Part shown: positions 54,856 through 63,120 of the stretch, in pieces
Layout of the letters: the number at the start of each line of letters is the position of its first letter
Numbering within the stretch: the stretch's first letter is position 1
From: Thermoflavifilum thermophilum
GTDB taxonomy: Bacteria > Bacteroidota > Bacteroidia > Chitinophagales > Chitinophagaceae
Length of the DNA stretch: 64,000 nucleotides
Assembly: GCF_900116565.1 (NCBI RefSeq)
Contig: NZ_FPCJ01000001.1
Coordinates: 2,724,540 to 2,788,539, forward strand
Direction: 5' to 3'
Notes under the pieces: generated by a model
The model's input: only the letters and a program-made list of their open reading frames with translations
The model's database searches: none
What the model was told of the DNA's origin: nothing
Position numbers and translations under genes: made by a program

Positions 54856-56871
54856 TCAGTTGATTAATCCCCATTTCACGCCGATCCGCACACCGAAATC
54901 CGGATAAGGATAATGCGGAGCAGCAAAATTGGGATTAAAGATAAAACTATTTAACCTTTCTGCACGAATGTAACCCACAAACGAACGAATCCTGAAATGC
55001 AGCAGTGCAGCTATTTCTGGCGAGTTGCGGATGCGTTGCTGGTTTTGATATACAAATTGTCCAAGCAGTGGCGAATAATCCGGTGCATCAAAAGGTGTAT
55101 TGTATTTTATTTCAATGCCTGTACAAATTTGCAAATGGTAGTTAAACAAATAGTTTTCATACGTCAGCCGTTCCCATGTCCACACTGCCGGTAGGGCCAG
55201 AGGTGGATTTCCGGTAATTTGCTGATAGGCTGCATCCGTATGCAGATGAAAATGATTCACACGGAAATCTTTCTGAAAATGTACCTGCAACAGGGTAAAC
55301 GGCGAATGGTACTGATCGCTTTGATAAAAATTTTTCAGATAAGTATAGTTGGTGAACAAATAATATTTTACATCCAGCGCATAATGCAGGGCCGGATTCA
55401 CTGCTGCAGCCTGCAACAGGGTAATATTTTCTTTATTCAGTCCGGGATTGATGATAGCAAACCTGTTCGACACAAAGCGTTGATAAATTGCTGAAGGTGT
55501 TCGGTTGATATTTTCTGCATGCAATTCCACATATCCCAGTTTTCGGCTTACATATCTGCTCAGAGATGCCAGCGCATGATAATTGCCGAAATAATCTCCT
55601 GCCAGATACAGTGCACCATACAACCGCATGTCCCATTTCTGGTTACGTGTTTTATTGCGATATTCTACATGTCCGAAAATATTGTGCAAATGTTGCTTCC
55701 CTGAAAGATCCGTACCCGTAATCCATTCATCAGTAATGCCTTCGCGAAGAAATTGATTTTGATTTTTGGGAAATGGAAACTGCACCAGCGATAAATCATT
55801 GCTGATTCGCTTCCAGTCATGCCATGCCACGATGCTGCTATCCTGCGGATTCGAAATCAGGGGATAATGTATCCGGTAAAAATATGCATCAAGTGTGTCA
55901 TTCTGGACAATGGTATCTCGATATTGTTCAGTAAGATGTTCAAAAAGAAAAGTATGCTGAATCCGAAAAATGGGATAAAAACGATACATCACCGTGGTAT
56001 CGTTAATTTTCACCGAGTCTCCCCTGCCCCAATCATATTCATGTGAAAACAAAAAATCTTTTTCCTTATATTCTGTTTTTACGGGGATGGATGTCGTAAA
56101 GAATGAAAAACCACTCGACGCATTATTGCCTCCCAGGAAAGTAGCTATTGTTTGCCGATCGCTGTGAATTGGATCTTTCAGATCAGCATCATTTACAATA
56201 CCTCCATTCTCTCCGGTTTGTTCATTGTTGCCAATTACAGCTGCATAAGCATGGTAACGTTGTTTTCGGGAATCAAACCTGGCAGTAATGGCATAGTTGT
56301 CATCATTTGTATTTTGATTGCGGAAATAACCGGGAGAATTGATTTTCCGATAATGCCCCGAGATATTGAAATTGCGTTTGTGATTTTGTGTATGAAACAC
56401 ATCAATCACCTGTTCCTGTTTGGGCCCTACGAGATAACGTAATTCGGTATAAGGACCTGTGGTCTGATAAAAACGGGCGCTATCAATAGGAAAACTATAA
56501 AGATCCAATGCATGAAAACCCGCATCCCATCCGGCTTTCAGTACGGGATGAAAAATCAAATCATAACCTGGGTTGCCAATATTTCCCAGATATGCATCAG
56601 AAGATCGCAACGGAAAATACTTGTAAAAGTTATTGATGGATGAGTCCAGGTAATGTGGCACCACATCATTCAGGTAATGATAGTACAGGAGAATGGTATC
56701 ATTCACACGATGTTCAAGATGAAAGGAATCTGAACCGCCGGTTGTGGATCTGCCCATTGCACCCATAGCACCAATCCGGGGCAATTGTGCATATACATGC
56801 GCATATCCGCACATGATCAGAAGCAATATGCAACCTGTTTCTATCAGTCGCTTTATTCTTCTGTGTTGCAC
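54856..56871 (-). CDS. putative outer-membrane porin (Porin_10 type)
   Basis: A large beta-barrel protein of about 671 residues, resembling the Bacteroidota putative porin family. The N-terminus is basic and then hydrophobic, ending in the signal-cleavage region H-V-Y-A-Q. The mature part has many alternating aromatic and polar strands. The start is uncertain: GTG at 56871 gives a good signal peptide, and an in-frame TTG at 56880 is possible. It begins within about a dozen bases of the punA stop and is followed after 3 bases by the HMA-AraC gene. The cargo is unknown. Confidence 0.8.
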   Translation of the reverse strand: MQHRRIKRLIETGCILLLIMCGYAHVYAQLPRIGAMGAMGRSTTGGSDSFHLEHRVNDTILLYYHYLNDVVPHYLDSSINNFYKYFPLRSSDAYLGNIGNPGYDLIFHPVLKAGWDAGFHALDLYSFPIDSARFYQTTGPYTELRYLVGPKQEQVIDVFHTQNHKRNFNISGHYRKINSPGYFRNQNTNDDNYAITARFDSRKQRYHAYAAVIGNNEQTGENGGIVNDADLKDPIHSDRQTIATFLGGNNASSGFSFFTTSIPVKTEYKEKDFLFSHEYDWGRGDSVKINDTTVMYRFYPIFRIQHTFLFEHLTEQYRDTIVQNDTLDAYFYRIHYPLISNPQDSSIVAWHDWKRISNDLSLVQFPFPKNQNQFLREGITDEWITGTDLSGKQHLHNIFGHVEYRNKTRNQKWDMRLYGALYLAGDYFGNYHALASLSRYVSRKLGYVELHAENINRTPSAIYQRFVSNRFAIINPGLNKENITLLQAAAVNPALHYALDVKYYLFTNYTYLKNFYQSDQYHSPFTLLQVHFQKDFRVNHFHLHTDAAYQQITGNPPLALPAVWTWERLTYENYLFNYHLQICTGIEIKYNTPFDAPDYSPLLGQFVYQNQQRIRNSPEIAALLHFRIRSFVGYIRAERLNSFIFNPNFAAPHYPYPDFGVRIGVKWGLIN

Positions 56872-56882
56872 GGATAACAATG

Positions 56883-57704
56883 TCAGATACTTTTGATCAG
56901 TTCAATAAAGATGCTGCTCATCGTAGGTTCTGAGGCTCGTGCTGCTGCCAGCACCTCTTCATGGCTGATCATATTGTTTTCTTCCCGGATACCAATATCG
57001 GTTATCACACTCATGGCAAATACTTTCATGCCCATATGTACAGCCACAATAGTTTCGGGCACAGTACTCATACCAACGGCATCACCACCTATTCTGTGCA
57101 AAAATCGATACTCCGCACGGGTTTCAAAACTTGGCCCCTGCACACCTACATACACTCCCTTGCGCAACAAAATATTTCTTTGTGCAGCGATATGAAAAGC
57201 TTTTGCAATCAACTCCTGGGAATAAGGTTCACTCATATCCGGAAAACGCGGCCCCAGGCTATCATCATTTTTTCCACGCAAAGGATGTTCGGGTTGCAGA
57301 TTGATGTGATCGGTAATCACCATCAGATCTCCAACCTTGAATTGCGGATTTAATCCACCAGCGGCATTGGACAACAACAGATGTGAAACACCTAAATACT
57401 TCATCACCCGAACAGGAAAAGTAACTTCCTGCATGGAATATCCTTCATAATAATGAAATCTGCCCGAAAGCACCCAGACGTTTTTCCCGGAAATATTTCC
57501 CAGGATCAATTCACCAGAATGTCCTTCTACGGTTGATACCGGAAAATGCGGAATAGATGCATAAGGCATGCGATGCATGATTTGCAGGTGACGGGTAAAA
57601 CTTCCCAATCCGCTGCCCAGCACCACCGCAATGGATGCGCGATCGGGAATGTGCTGCTCAATGGCCGCACTGGCTTCCTGGATTTGTGTGCGAAGTGATA
57701 ACAT
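56883..57704 (-). CDS. punA: purine-nucleoside phosphorylase (trimeric class)
   Basis: Cleaves inosine and guanosine with phosphate in purine salvage. The phosphate-binding V-L-G-S-G-L-G-S-F is near residue 28, E-G-H-S-G near residue 60, G-R-F-H-Y-Y-E-G near residue 81, the S-N-A-A-G-G-L-N segment near residue 112 and the purine-binding V-G-M-S-T-V-P-E near residue 190. Length 273 matches the low-molecular-mass trimeric class. It is the first gene of the minus-strand series leading to the porin, regulator, GH32 and ROK genes, and diverges from the HMA gene. Confidence 0.93.
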   Translation of the reverse strand: MLSLRTQIQEASAAIEQHIPDRASIAVVLGSGLGSFTRHLQIMHRMPYASIPHFPVSTVEGHSGELILGNISGKNVWVLSGRFHYYEGYSMQEVTFPVRVMKYLGVSHLLLSNAAGGLNPQFKVGDLMVITDHINLQPEHPLRGKNDDSLGPRFPDMSEPYSQELIAKAFHIAAQRNILLRKGVYVGVQGPSFETRAEYRFLHRIGGDAVGMSTVPETIVAVHMGMKVFAMSVITDIGIREENNMISHEEVLAAARASEPTMSSIFIELIKSI

Positions 57705-57751
57705 AGATATCCGGTATTATGGGTCGTGAATAACGTTTCAAAATCGGCTTC

Positions 57752-57798
57752 GCAAAATACAGAAAAACCATTTGCTAAAAGCAAACTTCTGTTTTTGC
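57752..57798. repeat. nested inverted repeat in the punA/HMA divergent region
   Basis: GCAAAATACAGAA at 57752-57764 pairs with TTCTGTTTTTGC at 57787-57798 apart from one bulged T. Inside lies a second perfect repeat, TTTGCT/AGCAAA at 5771-57776 and 57780-57785 (first arm 57771-57776). It could be a regulator site or an RNA hairpin for either divergent gene. Confidence 0.5.
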
Positions 57799-57908
57799 TT
57801 TACATGCAATCACGTGGCCTGTGGATGCCTTGCGTTCACATGATCTTCGGCTGCTTTTGGTCTATATGTCGAGAAAATTTTATTACTTTTAACACAAATT
57901 CATGCAGC

Positions 57909-58283
57909 ATGAACCTATATCGGAAACTTTTCCTGCTTGCAGGTTTAACTCTGTTGCTGATTTCACATGCAGCATCGGCTCAGCGGGCTGTGGCCACGGT
58001 GCGGATTCAAACCAATATCCAAAAATGTGAGGCATGCAAACAAATATTGTTGAATTATCTCAAGCGGGAACCAGGAATTATTTCCGCAAATGTGAATACG
58101 TACAATAAAATTGTTACGGTTCGATATTATACGGAGCGCACCAATCCGCTTTATATTGAGTATGCCATTGCCAATGCTGGTTTTGATGCCGATACAGTCA
58201 AAGCCAATCCGGATTCATACCAGTTGCTCCCGCCATGCTGCAAAGACACAACCAGTCAGCAAAAACCACCTGCCAACAAATAG
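57909..58283 (+). CDS. periplasmic heavy-metal-associated (HMA) domain protein
   Basis: A 124-residue exported protein. The signal peptide (residues 1-25, ending in A-S-A-Q) supports the ATG at 57909 over a longer upstream frame. An HMA-like domain follows, with a K-C-E-A-C-K motif near residue 38 and a beta-alpha-beta pattern. The C-terminal tail contains a vicinal C-C pair. MerP and CopZ relatives bind Hg or Cu; the metal here is unknown. A second HMA-like domain is encoded 3 kb away in the AraC fusion. Confidence 0.8.
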   Translation: MNLYRKLFLLAGLTLLLISHAASAQRAVATVRIQTNIQKCEACKQILLNYLKREPGIISANVNTYNKIVTVRYYTERTNPLYIEYAIANAGFDADTVKANPDSYQLLPPCCKDTTSQQKPPANK

Positions 58284-58350
58284 AACCAACTGGATAATTG
58301 ACATCCATCTTTGATATTTGAAAATCTAAGGTTCGAAAAAAAATGAACAC

Positions 58351-60747
58351 ATGTTTAACAAACACTGGATCTGGTTAACGGGAATAACGGTTGCACTTAG
58401 TTTTCAGGCTATTGCCCAATCGCTGCCATTCAATGAACGGTTCAAGCATCAGTACTGGCCGGCGCATTGGATTTGTTGTCCGGATGTTCCGGCTTCGGCC
58501 TATGGGGTATTTCATTTCAGAAAAACCTTTCAGCTCGATACAGTTCCTGCTCAGCTAATCATTCATGTAACTGCCGATAACCGATATCATCTTTTTGTGA
58601 ATGGACATGATGTGGGCCGTGGGCCCGCACGTGGCGATACTTACAACTGGAACGTTGAAACCTACGATATTGCTCCTTATCTCCAGCAAGGTAAAAATGT
58701 GCTGGCAGCTATGGTGTGGAATATGGGCGAATATGCTCCTATGGCACAGATTTCGGCCCGAACAGGCTTTTTGCTGCAGGCTGATGATACAGCCTGGGAC
58801 AAGCTAAACACCAATCGCAGCTGGAAAGTATTGCACGATACCGCATATCTTCCCTGTGCCACGGAAACGGCCGCCCGCCTCCACACCTATTTGGTAACCG
58901 GCCCCGGCGATGCCGTCCGGGCAGCTGATTATCCCTGGGGTTGGGAACAAACAGACTATGATGATCATGCCTGGCGACAAGCAGCAGATGTGCCGGCAGC
59001 AGCCGTTCCTGCAGGCGTGGGTAGCGATAATGTATGGACATTGGTGCCTTCGCCTATTCCCCAAATGGAATATCGCCCCCAACGGCTCCAGGCCATTCGA
59101 CTTTCTGCAACTCAGGGCAAAGAGTTCACCATCCGGGATACTTTTATCCAGCCTTCGCATCCCCTGCAGATTCCTGCACATCAACAAGTAAAAATTATTC
59201 TGGATCAGGGCCAGGAAACCGTTGCCTATCCTGTATTGCTTGTGAGTGGCGGAGCCGGAGCCAGCATTCGGATTACCTATGCCGAAGCTGCTGTGGATAG
59301 CAATGGGCAAAAAGGCAATCGCAATGAAATCAAAGGGAAAGAAATCCTCGGCTTGTATGACGAGTTTTACCCGGATGGAGGCAATGAACGTCGTTTCAGC
59401 CCGCTCTGGATCCGCGCTTACCGATACATTCAGCTGGATATCACCACTGCCGGCAACCCGCTCACGCTGGAAGATTTTTATGGGATTTATACTGGATATC
59501 CCTTTCATCGGTTGGCAACCTTTGCCAGCAATGATTCTTCCCTTCAGGCAATCTGGCGTGTAGGCTGGCATACAGCAAGATTGTGTGCAGGAGAAACTTA
59601 TTTTGATTGCCCTTATTATGAACAATTGCAATACGAAGGCGATACCCGCATACAAGCGCTGATTTCTCTGTACAATACGGGCGATGATCGGCTGATGCGC
59701 AAGGCTATTCATGATTTTTATGATTCGCGCACACCCAACGGACTTACCCAGGGCCGCTTTCCGAGCCATCGTCTGCAAATCATTCCCCCCTATTCGCTGT
59801 TCTGGATTTCCATGTTGCATGATTACTGGATGTTGCGGCCTGATACCGAGTTTGTGAAATCTTATCTCTCCGGTTTACAACCCATTTTGAGCTGGTATGA
59901 AGCTCATGTGGATCCGGCCTACAATATGCTGGGGCCCATGGATTGGTGGAGCTTTGTGGATTGGGCTGCAACTTTTCCGGGTGGCGTACCTGCTGGCGCT
60001 ACCGATGGGCATTCGGCCATTCTCACCTGTCAGTTTATTTATACCCTGCATCAGGCTGCAGATCTGTTGGATGCATTTGGTTTCACCCATCAGGCTGCCC
60101 ATTATAGCCAGCTGGCTTTTCGCCTATCGCAGGGCGTTTTCACGCATTGCTTTGATATGCAACGCATGGAAATGGCCAATACACCTGAAAAGGAACAATT
60201 CAGCCAGCATGCATCCATCCTGGCCGTGTTGGCCGATGTGATTCCTGCCCAATGGCAAAAACAGGTGATGCAAAAAGTGCTTACTGATACTGCCCTGGAT
60301 CAGGTAACTTTTTACTTTCGGTTTTACCTCATACAGGCCCTGGTGAAAGCGGGTCTGGCAGATAATTACTTAAATCAGCTGAGTCCCTGGCTGGATATGC
60401 TGAAAATTGGCCTTACCACCTTTGCCGAAAAGCCTGAGCCCACTCGCTCGGACTGTCACGCCTGGTCGGCCTGCCCGGCCTACGATTTTCTGGCAACCCT
60501 ATGTGGCATAAGACCCGCCGCCCCGGGATTTGCAAAAGTGGCCATCACACCCCATCTGGGCAGCCTTACCCATTTGGTGGCTTCTATGCCCCATCCGCAG
60601 GGCATTATACAAGTTGAATTTTTCCAGGATAAAAAAGGAAAACTCACGGGCAGTATTTCTCTGCCTCAGCAATTGAACGGTTATCTGGAATGGAAAGGAA
60701 TACGGATGAATCTGCACGGAGGCCAGCAATCCATCAATCTACCCTGA
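58351..60747 (+). CDS. alpha-L-rhamnosidase-like protein, glycoside hydrolase family 78 type, secreted
   Basis: A 798-residue exported glycosidase. The signal peptide is about residues 1-22, ending in A-I-A-Q. Rhamnosidase N-terminal beta-sandwich domains (about 30-390, with V-N-G-H-D-V-G-R-G-P) precede an alpha/alpha-six-barrel (about 400-690). The catalytic loop D-C-P-Y-Y-E-Q-L-Q-Y-E-G-D near residue 424 is a variant of the usual D-C-P-Q-R-D-E-R segment. A C-terminal beta domain ends the protein. Rhamnose release is inferred from the family. It follows the HMA gene by 67 bases and converges with the small unknown gene. Confidence 0.85.
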   Translation: MFNKHWIWLTGITVALSFQAIAQSLPFNERFKHQYWPAHWICCPDVPASAYGVFHFRKTFQLDTVPAQLIIHVTADNRYHLFVNGHDVGRGPARGDTYNWNVETYDIAPYLQQGKNVLAAMVWNMGEYAPMAQISARTGFLLQADDTAWDKLNTNRSWKVLHDTAYLPCATETAARLHTYLVTGPGDAVRAADYPWGWEQTDYDDHAWRQAADVPAAAVPAGVGSDNVWTLVPSPIPQMEYRPQRLQAIRLSATQGKEFTIRDTFIQPSHPLQIPAHQQVKIILDQGQETVAYPVLLVSGGAGASIRITYAEAAVDSNGQKGNRNEIKGKEILGLYDEFYPDGGNERRFSPLWIRAYRYIQLDITTAGNPLTLEDFYGIYTGYPFHRLATFASNDSSLQAIWRVGWHTARLCAGETYFDCPYYEQLQYEGDTRIQALISLYNTGDDRLMRKAIHDFYDSRTPNGLTQGRFPSHRLQIIPPYSLFWISMLHDYWMLRPDTEFVKSYLSGLQPILSWYEAHVDPAYNMLGPMDWWSFVDWAATFPGGVPAGATDGHSAILTCQFIYTLHQAADLLDAFGFTHQAAHYSQLAFRLSQGVFTHCFDMQRMEMANTPEKEQFSQHASILAVLADVIPAQWQKQVMQKVLTDTALDQVTFYFRFYLIQALVKAGLADNYLNQLSPWLDMLKIGLTTFAEKPEPTRSDCHAWSACPAYDFLATLCGIRPAAPGFAKVAITPHLGSLTHLVASMPHPQGIIQVEFFQDKKGKLTGSISLPQQLNGYLEWKGIRMNLHGGQQSINLP

Positions 60748-60758
60748 AGGATTCCAAA

Positions 60759-61001
60759 TCAACATTGCGCATAGCTGTCAATGAATATGCCATTCACTGC
60801 AGCCAGCTTCTCAATGCGGATCAATTGGCCATCTTCAAGAATGAGGCATGTATCATCCATTCTATCAATATAGCCTTCCGCCCTGCATAATCCCCCGTCA
60901 TCCACAATCAGGGATACCGGCAATCTTTTTTCAAAACAATCTTTCAGCATGGGCAGAAAGCGCTTTGCATCGGATACTGTAATACGTGTGTCCATGGTCA
61001 T
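60759..61001 (-). CDS. small protein of unknown function (80 residues)
   Basis: I do not recognise this family. Residues 7-24 look helical (T-V-S-D-A-K-R-F-L-P-M-L-K) and the rest alternates short beta strands (S-L-I-V-D-D, T-C-L-I-L-E-D-G-Q-L-I-R-I), possibly a small SH3- or Sm-like barrel. There is no signal peptide. The frame is open further upstream to 61142, but a TAAATTTG promoter box at 61022-61029 places the transcript start just before the ATG at 61001. It converges with the GH78 gene, 11 bases apart. Confidence 0.65.
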   Translation of the reverse strand: MTMDTRITVSDAKRFLPMLKDCFEKRLPVSLIVDDGGLCRAEGYIDRMDDTCLILEDGQLIRIEKLAAVNGIFIDSYAQC

Positions 61002-61021
61002 AACATGTAGGTGATATACTC

Positions 61022-61048
61022 CAAATTTACAACCCAAAAATAATACAA
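61022..61048 (-). promoter_or_regulatory. promoter of the small unknown gene
   Basis: On the minus strand TTG (61048-61046), a 16-base spacer and TAAATTTG (61029-61022) match the Bacteroidota promoter with an exact -7 box. This decides the start at 61001, since the upstream ATG codons lie before it. Confidence 0.6.
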
Positions 61049-61113
61049 GGTAAAACCGGTTTTTTTTGACAAAAATCAGAGAATATCCTCCTCGCATAGA
61101 AAATGTATGTATG

Positions 61114-61123
61114 CAAACGTTTG
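61114..61123. promoter_or_regulatory. candidate LacI-family operator
   Basis: CAAACGTTTG is a perfect 10-bp palindrome, extended on the left to TGCAAACGTTTG, with the central CG typical of LacI/GalR operators. It lies in the gap between the small unknown gene and the LacI gene, 33 bases before the TAGATTTG promoter box. Confidence 0.55.
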
Positions 61124-61155
61124 ACAACAAGGGGTTCATCAACAGGTTTTTATGT

Positions 61156-61163
61156 TAGATTTG
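61156..61163 (+). promoter_or_regulatory. -7 box of a short terminated transcript
   Basis: TAGATTTG is an exact TAnnTTTG match on the plus strand. A terminator lies about 75 bases downstream. No clear -33 TTTG is present at 19-21 bases. Confidence 0.45.
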
Positions 61164-61169
61164 CTTATG

Positions 61170-61268
61170 CAATACTGACTGCCTGTTGGTGATTGTACCA
61201 TTTATTTGGTGAGTACACATTTGTGATTGGTTATGGGAGAAGGAACCCTTCGCGGGTTCTTTCTTTTT
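61170..61268 (+). ncRNA. candidate small RNA or attenuated leader upstream of the LacI gene
   Basis: A predicted transcript of about 100 bases from the TAGATTTG box to the terminator contains no convincing coding frame. An internal hairpin TGTACC/GGT(GAG)TACA can form around 61193-61217. It may be a free small RNA or the early-terminated 5' leader of the LacI gene at 61342. The 5' end is estimated. Confidence 0.35.
61238..61268 (+). terminator. intrinsic terminator upstream of the LacI gene
   Basis: AGAAGGAACCC and GGGTTCTTTCT form an 11-bp stem with one G-U pair and a 5-base loop, ending in five T. It is on the plus strand, 74 bases before the LacI start, with no plus-strand gene directly upstream. 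Confidence 0.85.
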
Positions 61269-61311
61269 ATGGGGTTAGTTGAGCAGTTTTTCTGAAACAG
61301 GCGATAATATG

Positions 61312-61319
61312 TAATTTCG
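61312..61319 (+). promoter_or_regulatory. possible -7 box of the LacI gene
   Basis: TAATTTCG differs from TAnnTTTG at one base and lies 22 bases before the ATG. It is after the terminator, so it could serve the LacI gene alone. Confidence 0.3.
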
Positions 61320-61341
61320 GCCAGGCCTAAAGTGCAAGCAG

Positions 61342-62379
61342 ATGTCATCACGCATGCCCACCATCAAAGAAATTGCAAAAATTGTAGGTATTTCTCCTTC
61401 GGCTGTATCACGCGCATTGCACGATCATCCCAGCATAGGGAAAGATACACGTGAACGGGTAAAACAGGTAGCGGCCGAATTAGGTTATGAACCCAATCAG
61501 CTGGCAATATATTTTCAGAAGCGCAGAACATTTACGGTGGGAGTGATTGTGGCCGATCTGGCTGAAGAATTTTTTTCAAAAGCCGTTTCAGGTATTGAAG
61601 ACATGGCTCTTCAGCATGATTATACCGTGCTTATAGGTCAGTCGCACGATGATGAGCAGCAAGAACGAAGGCTTATTGAAACCATGAAGCGGCATCATGT
61701 GGATGGTTTGATATTGTCTATTGCCAAGCAAGTGAAACAGTATGATTATTATCAGCGGTTGCTGGAACAACGGTTACCGCTGGTGTTTTTTGATTGTGTG
61801 CCCGATATGCCGCAAATATGGGCCGTGGAGGCCGATCTGGTAGAAGGTGCCATGAAAGCCGTACGCTTTTTATTGCGCCAGGGACATCGCATCATTGCCC
61901 TGATCAACGGGCCTCAATCACTACCTGCAAGTTTGCAAAGGTTGCAGGGCTATCGCATGGCCATGGAAAAAAACCGGCTGAAATACGATCCCAATCTGAC
62001 CCTGTTTACCGATCTGAGCCCCTCAAGCACTGCCCAGGCACTCAGGGAATTGTGTGATTACAAGCGAAAACCCACAGCTATTCTGGCATTTAATGATTAT
62101 GTCGCTCTCGAACTCATGCATGAGCTCAGGCAACAACGTCCTGAAATCAGTGACAAAATAGCCATTGTAAGTTTTGCCAATCTGCACATCAACAAATATG
62201 TTGCCCATCCCCCCATAGCATCGCTTGAACAATTTCCCTATGAACAAGGACAAAAGGCTATGGAACTGATGATGCAGGCCATAGAAGAAAAAGTACAACA
62301 TGGAAAACCTGCATCCACCCGAAGAATTACAGTTAGCCCCCGACTTGTGCTTCACGTGCAGGAAAAAAACACTGTTTAA
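61342..62379 (+). CDS. LacI-family transcriptional regulator
   Basis: A sugar-responsive DNA-binding repressor or activator of 345 residues. The helix-turn-helix and hinge are at residues 6-60 (I-K-E-I-A-K-I-V-G-I-S-P-S-A-V-S-R-A-L). The periplasmic-binding-protein-like effector domain starts near residue 65 (T-V-G-V-I-V-A-D-L) and runs to the end. A LacI-type palindrome lies 220 bases upstream, so self-regulation or control of the small RNA is plausible. The effector is unknown; the nearest sugar gene is the GH78. It converges with pyrE, 7 bases apart. Confidence 0.93.
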   Translation: MSSRMPTIKEIAKIVGISPSAVSRALHDHPSIGKDTRERVKQVAAELGYEPNQLAIYFQKRRTFTVGVIVADLAEEFFSKAVSGIEDMALQHDYTVLIGQSHDDEQQERRLIETMKRHHVDGLILSIAKQVKQYDYYQRLLEQRLPLVFFDCVPDMPQIWAVEADLVEGAMKAVRFLLRQGHRIIALINGPQSLPASLQRLQGYRMAMEKNRLKYDPNLTLFTDLSPSSTAQALRELCDYKRKPTAILAFNDYVALELMHELRQQRPEISDKIAIVSFANLHINKYVAHPPIASLEQFPYEQGQKAMELMMQAIEEKVQHGKPASTRRITVSPRLVLHVQEKNTV

Positions 62380-62386
62380 ACATGCA

Positions 62387-63019
62387 TCATCCCTGTCCCC
62401 AGGTATCGGGCGATTGCCGCCATTGCTGCAAAACAGATAACTGCTCCTGCTGAATCATACCTTTCTGCAGAGCTACCTCCAGCAATGCTTCATAATCACT
62501 CAATGCATACACAGCAATACCAGCCTGCTGAAAAGATTTTCGTGCATGTTCAAATCCGTAATCAAATACAGCAACTACACCTTTTACATCTCCTCCAGCA
62601 GCCTTTAAAACTTCACAGGCCTGCAAACTGCTGCCACCGGTGGATATCAGATCTTCAACCACCACAATTTTTTGTCCGGGATGAAAAAAACCTTCAATCT
62701 GATTACCCAGGCCATGATCTTTCCGGCCAGAGCGTACATACACAAAACTCAGCTTCAGCAAATCTGCTGCCAGCACACCATGGGCAATGCCAGCCGTGGC
62801 CACCCCTGCAATGATTTCCGCATCCGGGAAACGCTGATCTATCAGATTGCTTAATTCGGATTTGATGTAATCCCGGATGTAAGGAAAAGAAAGAATACGA
62901 CGATTGTCACAATAAATCGGCGATTTCCATCCGGAAGCCCAGGTAAAAGGCTTATCAGGACTCAATTTTACAGCATTGATGAAAAGCAGCTTCTCGGCTA
63001 CTTGATGTGCAACCTCCAT
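62387..63019 (-). CDS. pyrE: orotate phosphoribosyltransferase
   Basis: Makes orotidine-5'-phosphate from orotate and PRPP in pyrimidine synthesis. F-x-W-A-S-G-x-x-S-P-I-Y near residue 25, G-V-A-T-A-G-I near residue 72, R-K-D-H-G-L-G-N near residue 98 and the PRPP loop V-V-V-E-D-L-I-S-T-G-G-S near residue 119 are all present. Length 210 is normal. On the minus strand a TAGGTTTG box lies only four bases before the ATG, suggesting a very short or absent leader. It diverges from the Nudix gene. Confidence 0.95.
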   Translation of the reverse strand: MEVAHQVAEKLLFINAVKLSPDKPFTWASGWKSPIYCDNRRILSFPYIRDYIKSELSNLIDQRFPDAEIIAGVATAGIAHGVLAADLLKLSFVYVRSGRKDHGLGNQIEGFFHPGQKIVVVEDLISTGGSSLQACEVLKAAGGDVKGVVAVFDYGFEHARKSFQQAGIAVYALSDYEALLEVALQKGMIQQEQLSVLQQWRQSPDTWGQG

Positions 63020-63023
63020 GCCA

Positions 63024-63031
63024 CAAACCTA
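63024..63031 (-). promoter_or_regulatory. -7 box of pyrE, possibly leaderless
   Basis: TAGGTTTG on the minus strand is an exact TAnnTTTG match. It ends four bases before the pyrE ATG, so transcription would begin at or near the start codon. Confidence 0.4.
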
Positions 63032-63120
63032 ATTAAATTTTTATGAAAATAACGAAGCATCCATTCGTTACGCTGTCATGCCATGAATAAATTTTATTTT
63101 TGAAATGAATTTGATTGCTT

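Noticed and set aside
58804-59820. 338-codon minus-strand frame inside the GH78 gene
   Set aside because: It is antisense to a clear glycosidase, with low-complexity composition and no family features.
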